From the NCBI GenBank assembly GCA_900317755.1, contig ONHZ01000035.1, positions 1 through 34,060 on the forward strand: 34,060 bases of DNA, written 5' to 3'. Each line of letters opens with the position of its first letter. The stretch's first letter is position 1. This document shows, in pieces, positions 7,541-13,865 of the stretch. The position numbers and the translations under genes are program-made. The notes under the pieces were generated by a model. That model ran no database searches. It was not told the origin of the DNA and saw nothing but the letters and a program-made list of their open reading frames with translations. The stretch is from an uncultured Lachnospiraceae bacterium (GTDB taxonomy: Bacteria; Bacillota; Clostridia; Lachnospirales; Lachnospiraceae).

Positions 7541-8464
7541 ATGCTTGGAGAGAATAAAAACCTTATGGGAAGCACTTCGATGTTTTCCAATATCGGAATG
7601 ATGAACGGAACTTCCGGCAAGAATGAGGAAAATTACAGGGAAATAGATGTGGACAGCCTTGTGCCTTTCAAAGATCATCCTTTCAAAGTGGAAGATGATG
7701 ATAATTTTGAATCGCTGAAGATGTCCATTTCAGAAATAGGCGTCAAGGAAAGGCTGATAGTCCGAAAAAACATCGAGGGCAAGTATGAAGTCATTTCAGG
7801 ACACAGAAGGCTTGAAGCTTGCAGAGAACTTTCAATGTCAACTGTTCCGTGTGAGATAGTAGATGTCGATGATGATACGGCAGACATCATGATGGTTGAC
7901 TGCAATCAGCATAGGACGAAGCTGTCTCCTTCAGAGATTTCAAATGCGCTCAGAATAAAGAATGAAGCACTAAAGAATTACCGTAAAAGACATGGCGATA
8001 AGGAAGGCCTTTATACGAAGAACAATCTTTCAAATTCTTTCGGTCTTTCGGAAAGGACAATATATAACTATATATCGCTGTCAAAACTCATTCCGGAGCT
8101 TATGAGCCTTGTCGATTCGGGAAAGCTGAAGTTGTTAAACGGATTCTTTATAGCCGGAAATTTCGATGAAGAAGATCAGAAGTCGATTTATCAGTTTTAT
8201 GAAGAAACACAGAAGCTTCCTGATGCAAATCAGCTTAAAAGGGTACTGGAAGCCAGGACAAATGACAGGGAATGCGACCTTTACCATGAAATAAACAAAA
8301 TCGTAAATACTGATACGGTTAAGAAGAAGCATGTCTCGTTTAATGACAGTCAGCTTTCAGAATATTTTGCACCGACAGATACTGAAGAATACATAGAAGA
8401 TGTTGTGACACAGCTTCTCAAGGGCTGGCATGAAGGCAGGTATCTTCTTGAGAAAGCCTCCTGA
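7541..8464 (+). CDS. parB: ParB-family partition/CTPase DNA-binding protein
   Basis: 307 residues. After a flexible N-terminus it has the ParB/Srx-like N-domain (about 32-120): the VDSLVPFKDHPF box I and the SGHRRLEA box II (GHRR at 87-90) that binds CTP in this family. A central helix-turn-helix domain follows (about 125-190, LSNSFGLSERTIYNYISLSK), then a charged C-terminus. It would bind centromere-like sites and stimulate ParA. The hairpin array directly downstream is a candidate location for such sites, although a typical 16-bp parS is not evident there. The ribosome site is GGGGG before ATG 7541. Its stop codon lies within a terminator-like hairpin. Confidence 0.93.
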   Translation: MLGENKNLMGSTSMFSNIGMMNGTSGKNEENYREIDVDSLVPFKDHPFKVEDDDNFESLKMSISEIGVKERLIVRKNIEGKYEVISGHRRLEACRELSMSTVPCEIVDVDDDTADIMMVDCNQHRTKLSPSEISNALRIKNEALKNYRKRHGDKEGLYTKNNLSNSFGLSERTIYNYISLSKLIPELMSLVDSGKLKLLNGFFIAGNFDEEDQKSIYQFYEETQKLPDANQLKRVLEARTNDRECDLYHEINKIVNTDTVKKKHVSFNDSQLSEYFAPTDTEEYIEDVVTQLLKGWHEGRYLLEKAS

Positions 8465-8483
8465 TTGACTCCCTGGCTTTTTT
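8453..8483 (+). terminator. Possible terminator overlapping end of parB
   Basis: AAAGCC (8453-8458) pairs with GGCTTT (8475-8480), giving a six-pair stem with a 16-base loop, followed by a T-run. The loop includes the parB stop. The stem is weak, so readthrough is likely. Confidence 0.4.
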
Positions 8484-8485
8484 GT

Positions 8486-8947
8486 GGCAGGAAGGCTGTC
8501 AAAAGCCTTTCTGCCATTGAACCATATTAGTACCAAGTATGGTTCATGTTACTCATTAAATGCACCTTGCACTGGCAGAATGACCTCAAAAAGCCGTTCT
8601 GCCATTAGCCCTATATGGCGTGGGGCTTTAGCCATTAACCTTCTTTCCATTTGTTTCGTGAAGGCAGAACAGCCATCAAAAGCTTTCTGCCATTAGCCAT
8701 AAGGTATGGCATGAAAAAATATGGAATTAGCAGATATGCTGCCACAAGCTTTTCTGCTAATAAGCCACATATTACGGGACAGTGGCTGATAAATAATCCT
8801 TTCATTTTTTTTCTTAAGCAGACAGGCCTTCAAAAGTCTTTCTGCTGATTCTTGAGATATTTGCTCCCTTTTATAATCTCAAGAAAAGCCTTTTAAGGCT
8901 AGTATATTAGCCCTTCCGGCAGATTGACTGTCAAAAGTCTTTCTGCC
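8486..8947. repeat. Array of six covarying 30-nt hairpins (about 90-bp unit)
   Basis: Non-coding stretch between parB and a 58-aa gene. Six large hairpins lie at 8486-8515, 8574-8603, 8663-8691, 8727-8760, 8817-8846 and 8918-8947. Five have outer arms GGCAGA or AGCAGA with TCTGCC or TCTGCT, and loops centred on TCAAAAG (one reads TCAAAAAG). The 8727 unit is divergent (TTAGCAGA/TCTGCTAA). Inner stems differ but still pair: AAGGC/GCCTT in unit 1, AGC/GCT in unit 3, GAC/GTC in unit 6. Between them lie different smaller perfect hairpins: AACCATA/TATGGTT (8520-8543), AGCCC/GGGCT (8607-8627), GCCATA/TATGGC (8696-8710), AGCCAC/GTGGCT (8763-8787), CTTGAGAT/ATCTCAAG (8851-8883), AGCCTT/AAGGCT (8887-8900). 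Stem-preserving change points to selection on a folded strand: single-stranded DNA (origin or partition site) or structured RNA. Confidence 0.85.
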
Positions 8948-8983
8948 AATACAGAGCATTTCAGAAAGAATGAGGGGCATAAA

Positions 8984-9160
8984 ATGATGGACATAGACGA
9001 AGCAATTGAATGGTGCGACAAGTATAACGAAAAAGTAGCCGGTACAGGTTTTTCCTACGTTTCTTCACCGATAATGGAGATTAAGAATCTGCTGATTGAG
9101 GATAAGGAGACTTTTTCAAGGCTGCAGAGCATATTTAATATCATTGATGGAAACATATAA
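8984..9160 (+). CDS. Small hypothetical protein before ssb
   Basis: 58 residues, acidic and helical (MDIDEAIEWCDKYNEKVAG, then IKNLLIEDKETFSRLQSIFN). No family recognised. ATG 8984 follows GAGGGG by six bases; a second ATG three bases on is equally possible. The longer reading from 8924 runs into the hairpin array and is rejected. It lies 15 bases before ssb, so the two are probably translated from one mRNA. Confidence 0.6.
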   Translation: MMDIDEAIEWCDKYNEKVAGTGFSYVSSPIMEIKNLLIEDKETFSRLQSIFNIIDGNI

Positions 9161-9175
9161 AGGAAAAAGACAGTT

Positions 9176-9616
9176 ATGGGGATAAACAAGGGAAATACCA
9201 TTTCAATAATGGGAAGGCTTTCAGAATCGCCAAAGCTCCGTCAGACAAATAACGGATTCAGTATAGTAGAATTCAAGGTATTTACGGAATATGACGATAA
9301 TGGCGGACAGCATCATAGTGACAGGTTCAGTATCAAATGTCTTGGTAAGACAGCCGAATTTGCGGATAAGTATCTGTCCATTGGCAAGAAAGTCTGTATC
9401 AGCGGTTCAATGCAGGAAAAATATGACAAGGGCAAAGACAAAGACGGTTCGATAGATTATGAAGTAATTGCTGACGAGATAGAGTTTGTTGAGAGCAAGA
9501 CGGCAGAAGCAAATTACAGGAAGGAACATCCTGAACTTAACGGAGAGCCTGAGATTGATGCAGATGGATTTTATCATTCTGATTCCGAAACACCCGATGA
9601 TCTTCCGTTTTCTTAA
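9176..9616 (+). CDS. ssb: Single-stranded DNA-binding protein
   Basis: 146-residue OB-fold protein that coats ssDNA during conjugative transfer and rolling-circle-like replication. Family marks: start GNTISIMGRLSESPKLRQTN, then FSIVEFKVFTEYDD, DRFSIKCLGKTAEFADKYLSIGKKVCISGSM (residues about 50-85), and the C-terminal acidic tip DDLPFS. The tip matches the SSB tail that recruits partner proteins (usually DDDIPF), so this copy should interact with host replication factors. It lies between small genes and the Toprim protein, with weak AGGA ahead of the ATG. Its placement next to the hairpin array suggests both act on ssDNA. Confidence 0.93.
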   Translation: MGINKGNTISIMGRLSESPKLRQTNNGFSIVEFKVFTEYDDNGGQHHSDRFSIKCLGKTAEFADKYLSIGKKVCISGSMQEKYDKGKDKDGSIDYEVIADEIEFVESKTAEANYRKEHPELNGEPEIDADGFYHSDSETPDDLPFS

Positions 9617-9630
9617 TGAAAGGATTGGTA

Positions 9631-9753
9631 ATGAAAGTATACATTATGGCTGAAATAGATGATGATTACGAATGCAGCCTTGATTACTGCGGAGACATAG
9701 AAGTGGGCATGGCTTGGAAGTCATTATCGGAACCATATAATAAAGAGGTATGA
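9631..9753 (+). CDS. Very small hypothetical ORF (40 aa)
   Basis: Acidic 40-residue product (MKVYIMAEIDDDYECSLDYC at the start). ATG 9631 has AAAGGA six bases upstream; an in-frame ATG at 9616 overlaps the ssb stop. Its TGA ends two bases before the ATG of the Toprim gene, suggesting translational coupling. It resembles short ICE and phage peptides; no function is assignable. Confidence 0.5.
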   Translation: MKVYIMAEIDDDYECSLDYCGDIEVGMAWKSLSEPYNKEV

Positions 9754-9755
9754 AA

Positions 9756-10682
9756 ATGGATAATTATCAGGAAAAAAGGGATAATGCCGTGAATACTTCC
9801 TTATGCTTCGTTGCAGAAAGCCTGGGATTCACTCCGGAAAGGGTTGCCAATGGGCTTATGACCTTGAAGGAACATGATTCGGTAAGGATATATAACGACA
9901 AGACATACACAAGATTTTCTGACCATACTGGCGGTTCTACGATTGATTTCGTAATGAATTTCACTGATCGTTCTTTTAATGATGCCGTAGATTATATCAA
10001 TGGGCTTAATGGAAGCTCGTCATATCTCGATTTACAGCAGAAATATTCTTCATATAAGGAAGAGTACAAAAAGAAGGAACCGGTGGATTTCATTCTTCCT
10101 GAAAAAAATTCAGATTACCGGCATACATACGCATATCTTACAAAAAATCGTGGGCTTTCCAGAGATACTATTGACTTGTTTATTCATGAGAAGATTCTCT
10201 ATGAGGACAAGGAACATCACAATATGGTATTCGTAGGCTATGACGACAATAACGAGCCTAAATTTGCTTTCAAGCGTGGCACATACGATGCTGACGGCAA
10301 GAAGTACAAGCGTGATGTTCCTGGAAGTATGAAAGAATATGGAGTGTGTCTGAAGGGTAGCGGAACGACAGTATTCGTCTTTGAAGCACCGATAGACATG
10401 ATGAGCTATATTGACCTATGGGGCAAGACGGAAGCTTCGTATCTGTCTCTTGACGGAGTTGCAGACGCAGCCCTTCAGCATTTCCTTGAAATAAATAAAG
10501 ATATAAAGAAGATATGCTTTTGTCTTGATTCTGACGAACCAGGACAGGATGCATGTGAAAAACTGTCTCAGAAATTTTCTGCTGAAGGATATGAGTGCGT
10601 TTCAGATGTCCCTTCCGGCAAGGATTGGAATGAGGAGCTTCTTACAGTCAATCAGCAGAATCTAAAAGGCAGAAAGATTTAG
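9756..10682 (+). CDS. DUF3991 and Toprim domain-containing protein (primase-like)
   Basis: 308 residues. The N-terminal part (about 1-75) resembles the DNA-binding region of primase-like mobile-element proteins (GFTPERVANG, YTRFSDHTGGSTIDFVMNF). A DUF3991 module follows (about 115-190, AYLTKNRGLSRDTIDLFIHE, HHNMVFVGYDDN). The Toprim domain (about 205-290) has the catalytic Glu in VFVFEAPIDMMSY and the metal-binding D-x-D in CFCLDSDEPGQDAC. These proteins are common on Firmicutes ICEs and plasmids and are thought to prime or process DNA during replication or transfer. There are no zinc finger or helicase parts, so it is shorter than DnaG. ATG 9756 (AAAGAGG upstream) is preferred to 9750. Confidence 0.88.
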   Translation: MDNYQEKRDNAVNTSLCFVAESLGFTPERVANGLMTLKEHDSVRIYNDKTYTRFSDHTGGSTIDFVMNFTDRSFNDAVDYINGLNGSSSYLDLQQKYSSYKEEYKKKEPVDFILPEKNSDYRHTYAYLTKNRGLSRDTIDLFIHEKILYEDKEHHNMVFVGYDDNNEPKFAFKRGTYDADGKKYKRDVPGSMKEYGVCLKGSGTTVFVFEAPIDMMSYIDLWGKTEASYLSLDGVADAALQHFLEINKDIKKICFCLDSDEPGQDACEKLSQKFSAEGYECVSDVPSGKDWNEELLTVNQQNLKGRKI

Positions 10683-10722
10683 TGGTAATCATTAATAATT
10701 AATTGAAAGGACGTGGTTTCTT

Positions 10723-11799
10723 ATGGTGAAAAGAAATGATTTTACATTCCATGCAAAGGAATGGAATGACTGTATTTCCTCTATGACCGATGAAGAGCTT
10801 GGGATATTGTGTCGCAGAATGACGGAATATGCCCTTGGAAGCGACTCTGACGAAAAAATTTCAGATGTTGCCGTGAGCTTCAGCTGGAAGCTTATCAAGT
10901 CTCGTATGGAGAATGATTTCGAGCATGAGGAAAAGACTACATCAAATAAAAAGAAGGCTGCAAGAGCTTCTGCAAAGGTCAGAAGTAATAAATCAACAGG
11001 CGACAGTGATTCTGATGAAGGACAGAATGATTCTGACATTTCTGAAGATGATTCTTTCGATTTTGATTCTTCAGATTCGGTTTTTGAAATAGCAAAAGAA
11101 GATTTTGCAATTACAAAAGATGATTCTGCAAATGCAAAAGAAAGCAAATTGGATTCTGCACATGCAAGAATTAGCAGAAAAAAATCTGCATGTACAGAGA
11201 TTAGCAAAAAAAATTCTGCACATGCAGAAAATAATCTGCAAAATTCTGTAAATGCAGAAGATAGCAGCATGGATTCTGTTCAAGCAGAAGATGTTGAAAT
11301 AGTGACTGTAAATGCCGATTTTACCGACATTCAGGCTGTAGATACAGACTTTAGCACCGATAATTCTGTATCTTGTTCTGATTCCCTTATTAGTCAGACT
11401 GACAATAATATATATAATAATTTAAATTATCTGACTGACTGTCAGTCAAATATATCTAGTAAATCTCTGAATACAAATGTCAATGTCAATCTAAATGTGG
11501 CTATCGGTGTACCTACTTTGCAGGAAGTCCAGGATTATTGTAAGTCACAAAATCTGATTATCAATCCTGAAAAATTTTATGAGTATTATTCAGATAGGCA
11601 GTGGACTACTGGTGGAATACCAATCCATAATTGGCAACGGCTTATTATGAGTTGGAATGCAAATGAGTGGATTCCTTCTGTCGATATTGATGTTACAAAT
11701 AAGAGAAAGATACCTCCACGCTGTGCAAAAGCACATAATTTTACAGAAAGAGATTATGATTTTGATATGCTTCAGAATAAGCTTTTAGCTATTGGGTGA
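10723..11799 (+). CDS. DUF6291-like replication initiator / replisome organiser
   Basis: 358 residues in three parts. Residues 1-75 (FTFHAKEWNDCISSMTDEEL, RRMTEYAL) look like DUF6291, found in phage and ICE replication genes. Residues about 85-250 are low complexity and contain decapeptide repeats (DSANAKESKL, DSAHARISRK, NSAHAENNLQ, NSVNAEDSSM) encoded by 30-bp DNA repeats. Residues about 265-320 (PTLQEVQDYCKSQNLIINPE, FYEYYSDRQWTTGG, NWQRLIMSWNANEW) match the C-terminal motif of phage DnaD/replisome-organiser proteins that load the host helicase. It follows the Toprim gene and uses a variant of the repeated leader. I infer the element's replication initiator, with the origin possibly inside the gene, as in lambda O. 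Confidence 0.7.
   Translation: MVKRNDFTFHAKEWNDCISSMTDEELGILCRRMTEYALGSDSDEKISDVAVSFSWKLIKSRMENDFEHEEKTTSNKKKAARASAKVRSNKSTGDSDSDEGQNDSDISEDDSFDFDSSDSVFEIAKEDFAITKDDSANAKESKLDSAHARISRKKSACTEISKKNSAHAENNLQNSVNAEDSSMDSVQAEDVEIVTVNADFTDIQAVDTDFSTDNSVSCSDSLISQTDNNIYNNLNYLTDCQSNISSKSLNTNVNVNLNVAIGVPTLQEVQDYCKSQNLIINPEKFYEYYSDRQWTTGGIPIHNWQRLIMSWNANEWIPSVDIDVTNKRKIPPRCAKAHNFTERDYDFDMLQNKLLAIG
11101..11320 (+). repeat. Intragenic 30-bp tandem repeats (iteron-like)
   Basis: Units begin at 11122, 11152, 11182, 11212, 11242, 11272 and degenerately 11302, exactly 30 bases apart, with a partial unit at 11101. The common core is GATTCTGCAnATGCAGAA followed by TAGCA and an A-run. In the 11212 unit TCTGCA and TGCAGA form a near-perfect dyad. 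The repeats keep reading frame and encode 10-aa repeats. Spacing near three helical turns and A-runs are features of initiator-binding iterons. Confidence 0.75.
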
Positions 11800-11819
11800 T
11801 TTTTAGATTGGAGTTAATT

Positions 11820-12362
11820 ATGGATACTTATAAAAATGATACAAATCTATTTGTTAAACGTTCAGAAATTACAGATAAGGCAGAAAAATTTTTAGTCAAT
11901 TGGACAAAGGATGTATGACCTTTCAATATTAAATTTGGAAGGATATTATGATGTTTTAGAAACAGATGAGCAGAGAAAAATTAAGCTATTAAAAATCATA
12001 AGAGTTTAAGTGATATATATAATAAGCATTTTTATTCGGAAATAATTCATAAAGGGAAATATCAGTATTTAGATGTTATTAATGCTGGATTTACATTCAT
12101 TATAGATGGAATCTCTATTATTAAGAAAAATGGTATCACATATTTGACATATAAAGATTTTTATATCTGGGACATGTTCCCTATTAAAACTATTTATGAT
12201 TATAATCAAATTTCATATGCTTATTCTAGCCTTACAGCTCATTTTGCAGGTAATTCCTATGTTGCAGATGATAAAGATGCTTCATTTTGGATTAAAACTA
12301 CTCTTGCAGCTAGAGGAGTTAAAAAGATTTTACCTTTTAAAACTCGTTATCTAATAGTTTAA
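11820..12362 (+). pseudogene. Doubly frameshifted gene remnant
   Basis: ATG 11820 (GGAG seven bases ahead) opens a frame that stops at 11918. The protein-like reading continues in the next frame from about 11902 (MYDLSILNLEGYYDVLETDE) to 12009, and then in the third frame from about 12003 (SLSDIYNKHFYSEIIHKGKY) through YKDFYIWDMFPIKTIYDY to the stop at 12362. Together these give one protein of about 180 residues broken by two frameshifts. No family recognised. The last 72 codons alone could look like an intact small gene from a TTG at 12144 but lack a ribosome site. It is recent decay, since the frames remain protein-like throughout. Confidence 0.7.
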
Positions 12363-12448
12363 TGCGGAACTAGGCAAGTTATTCTATTAAAATTGGTTTT
12401 GTAAAGATTTTGAAGAACGAGAAGATAACGAAAAGGAGGATACAAACA

Positions 12449-12883
12449 TTGCATCAGATAGTACCGAGTGAAAAATATTCAGGAATGCCATGCTCATTGG
12501 TTGCATTAAATTGTATGGCTGATTATTATGGCTTGACAAAGGATTACAAGGCTGTAATCAAAGAAAATGACATTACCTATAAAGATGATGGCTACCTTAC
12601 TTTATATGGCTTTAACAAGCTCTTACGTGCTTCCTGGGGCAAAGTATGTGTGAGAAAGAGCGTTTACTTCAAACAAGGCGAAAGAATTAAGCTGAAGGAC
12701 TTTCCAAAATATACTAAAGAGCTGCATAGCAAGAATGGGCTTATCGTTCCGATTGCATGTATCACTGTCCTAGGACATTCAGTCTTTGCTGTGGAAAATT
12801 CTTATTATTCATTTTTTGACAATAATGATGATGAGATAGTGAGAATATGGTATATCAATGAGCCTTACATGAGGTCTTTATAA
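12449..12883 (+). CDS. Small papain-like / C39-like cysteine peptidase homologue
   Basis: 144 residues from a TTG start preceded by AAGGAGG at 12433-12439 with nine-base spacing; the longer TTG reading from 12410 has no site. Residues 10-30 (YSGMPCSLVALNCMADYYGL) resemble the C39-type active-site helix with candidate nucleophile C15. H110 in VLGHSVFAVEN and N117 fit the second and third triad positions. There is no signal peptide and no membrane segment, so it would act in the cytosol. It is unlike the secreted C39-like domain at 24306, which has the fuller GCGFC pattern. Possible roles are peptide processing or a toxin or immunity activity; none is shown by context. The assignment is motif-based. 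Confidence 0.55.
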   Translation: MHQIVPSEKYSGMPCSLVALNCMADYYGLTKDYKAVIKENDITYKDDGYLTLYGFNKLLRASWGKVCVRKSVYFKQGERIKLKDFPKYTKELHSKNGLIVPIACITVLGHSVFAVENSYYSFFDNNDDEIVRIWYINEPYMRSL

Positions 12884-12890
12884 AAAAATA

Positions 12891-12990
12891 GACAAATTGC
12901 AATTTGTGCAATTATTGCACAAATTGAGAAAACTAGTAGAATCAAGGGCTGAAGGGCATTTTGCAACATTGAAAATATTGCAAAAATAGA
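12891..12990. repeat. Palindromic ~95-bp repeat, copy 1
   Basis: Roughly three-quarters identical to 13371-13467 by eye. It holds a perfect 12-arm palindrome at 12901-12925 (AATTTGTGCAAT, one base, ATTGCACAAATT), the shared stretch CTGAAGGGCATTTTGCAA, and a second TTGCAA...TTGCAA dyad at 12961-12982. It lies just upstream of the antisense RNA promoter. Confidence 0.75.
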
Positions 12991-12996
12991 AATTAC

Positions 12997-13024
12997 TTGA
13001 AGATTCTGAAATAGATGATATAAT
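12997..13024 (+). promoter_or_regulatory. Promoter of antisense RNA
   Basis: TTGAAG (12997-13002), 16-base spacer, TATAAT (13019-13024). No protein-coding start follows; the expected transcript starts near 13031 and ends at the shared terminator. Confidence 0.65.
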
Positions 13025-13030
13025 TATAGA

Positions 13031-13137
13031 CATAAAAGAGGTGCTACCGAGATAAGCGGTCAGCCCTTAAAACAAAATTATTAGTTACTTTAAAATAACC
13101 GCTTTGTTTTGCAGACAGGGGCGGTTATTTTAATATA
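13031..13137 (+). ncRNA. Antisense antitoxin RNA of type I TA locus
   Basis: Predicted transcript of about 105 nt from the promoter at 12997-13024 to the hairpin at 13092-13131. It converges on the toxin mRNA and overlaps its 3' end and last codons, so the two RNAs are complementary over the terminator region. Its 5' segment (GTGCTACCGAGATAAGCGGT then CAGCCCT, 13041-13067) resembles the 5' segment of the toxin mRNA (GTGCTACTGA, GGCGGTTAGCCCT, minus strand from 13325). The architecture resembles par_pAD1 RNAII or RatA-type antitoxins. Ends and function are inferred. Confidence 0.6.
13092..13131. terminator. Shared bidirectional terminator of TA locus
   Basis: AAAATAACCGC (13092-13102) is an exact complement of GCGGTTATTTT (13121-13131), an 11-pair stem with an 18-base loop and A/T runs on both sides. 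It can end both the plus-strand antisense RNA and the minus-strand toxin mRNA. The toxin stop codon lies inside the stem. Confidence 0.8.
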
Positions 13138-13223
13138 TTTGTTATATCTCTTCCTAGAGTACAACCTAACGAGAATACAGTCATAGTAAAAGCTATGAAG
13201 TTCATCAAATCAAGTATATTCAT
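13125..13223 (-). CDS. Type I toxin: 32-aa hydrophobic peptide
   Basis: A 33-codon ORF, short of usual ORF cut-offs. The peptide starts MNILDLMNFIAFTMTVF, continues SLGCTLGRDI and ends in Lys: one membrane helix (about residues 3-24) with a charged C-terminus, as in Fst/TxpA/holin-like type I toxins. The SLG-x-x-LGRDI segment resembles small Firmicutes toxins of the GYxxG-type that I recall. AAGGAGGG lies seven bases before the ATG, an ideal ribosome site. That site is an exact 8-base complement of CCCTCCTT further up the same mRNA, so translation should be masked. It has its own promoter and an opposing antisense RNA. It would depolarise or damage the membrane when antitoxin RNA decays, stabilising the ICE. 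Confidence 0.72.
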   Translation of the reverse strand: MNILDLMNFIAFTMTVFSLGCTLGRDITNILK

Positions 13224-13230
13224 GGTCAAG

Positions 13231-13296
13231 CCCTCCTTCTAAAGATTACAAGCCAATAGGTAACAAGGAGGGATACTGCCCTCTGACAGAGAGGGC
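13231..13296 (-). promoter_or_regulatory. 5'-UTR hairpins masking toxin ribosome site
   Basis: In the toxin mRNA, CCCTCCTT (complement of 13265-13272) can pair with the ribosome site AAGGAGGG (complement of 13231-13238) across 26 bases. A second hairpin, GCCCTCT/AGAGGGC at 13278-13296, lies further 5'. Such sequestration is typical of type I toxin messages. Confidence 0.65.
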
Positions 13297-13330
13297 TAAC
13301 CGCCTACCGTTAATTCAGTAGCACATACTT

Positions 13331-13358
13331 AGTCTACCATGTATTAGAAAGATTTCAA
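13331..13358 (-). promoter_or_regulatory. Promoter of type I toxin mRNA
   Basis: On the minus strand TTGAAA (13358-13353), 16-base spacer, TAGACT (13336-13331). A transcript would start near 13325 and have a leader of about 100 nt before the toxin ATG. Confidence 0.6.
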
Positions 13359-13370
13359 TTGTAAAATCTG

Positions 13371-13467
13371 CAACATTGCAATTTGTGCAATAATTGCACA
13401 AAGTAAGAAATGCAGTAAAATCAATAACTGAAGGGCATTTTGCAATGTTAAAAATATTGCAATTTAA
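13371..13467. repeat. Palindromic ~95-bp repeat, copy 2
   Basis: Direct-orientation partner of 12891-12990. It has a perfect ten-arm palindrome at 13382-13402 (TTTGTGCAAT, one base, ATTGCACAAA), the shared CTGAAGGGCATTTTGCAA stretch, and TTGCAAT/ATTGCAA further on. It lies immediately upstream of the toxin promoter and touches the 3' end of the XRE gene at 13468. Confidence 0.75.
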
Positions 13468-13788
13468 TTATCTAATTCCTAAAGCTTTTCTAATAACTAG
13501 CTTTGCAGATTCATCAAGATCTCTATATTTTGTAATAATTTTTACTTCTGTATCTGAAAGGCTGGCATTTGAAATATAATCATTCTTATCATCAAAAAAA
13601 AATGACATAGGAACATTTAATGCTTTTGCTAAGTGTTTCAATGTTGAAAACTGTATCTTATCAAAATATTCATCGCTTCTTAAATATCTCATTAGAGAAT
13701 TGTATGGCATATCGCTCAATTTTGCCAATTCATAATATGAAATTTTTCTAAATTCCTTCTGCTGTTTTATTTTTTCACGAATATTCAT
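13468..13788 (-). CDS. XRE-family helix-turn-helix regulator
   Basis: 106 residues. Residues 1-65 are a Cro/C1 domain (IREKIKQQKEFRKISYYELA, then KLSDMPYNSLMRYLRS, then TLKHLAKALNVPMSFFFD). The C-terminal 35 residues (SDTEVKIITKYRDLDESAKL) match the common XRE extension ending in a short helix. ATG 13788 has a weak GGAG about 11 bases upstream; an in-frame ATG at 13818 adds ten residues and cannot be excluded. Upstream, ATAATATA/TATATTAT (13820-13840) forms a dyad that could be its own operator. It sits beside the palindromic repeats and the TA locus and may control them, the candidate oriT or the transfer genes. Confidence 0.8.
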   Translation of the reverse strand: MNIREKIKQQKEFRKISYYELAKLSDMPYNSLMRYLRSDEYFDKIQFSTLKHLAKALNVPMSFFFDDKNDYISNASLSDTEVKIITKYRDLDESAKLVIRKALGIR

Positions 13789-13865
13789 ACCAATTATATC
13801 TCCATCAATTATTTTCAAAATAATATAAAACGTATATTATCATATTTTTGAAAAAAATGTGAGAT

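Noticed and set aside
8484-8848. Two overlapping ORFs of 65-70 codons through the hairpin array
   Set aside because: They have no ribosome sites and their sequence is explained by the inverted repeats.
8486-8947. CRISPR array
   Set aside because: Units are self-complementary hairpins of differing sequence with uneven gaps of 64-101 bases; there are no identical repeats with unique spacers and no cas genes.
8486-8947. Retron or DGR
   Set aside because: No reverse transcriptase gene lies nearby.
8486-9160. Type III toxin-antitoxin (repeat RNA before a ToxN-like gene)
   Set aside because: The gene after the array is only 58 aa with no ToxN-like features, and the units are ~90 bp hairpin pairs rather than short tandem pseudoknot repeats.
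10692-11270. 192-codon minus-strand ORF
   Set aside because: It is the antisense reading of the low-complexity repeat part of the initiator gene, with a repetitive Phe/Ser/Ala product.
12144-12362. Intact 72-codon gene
   Set aside because: Protein-like sequence continues upstream in the same frame without a start, then in two other frames; it is the 3' part of a pseudogene.
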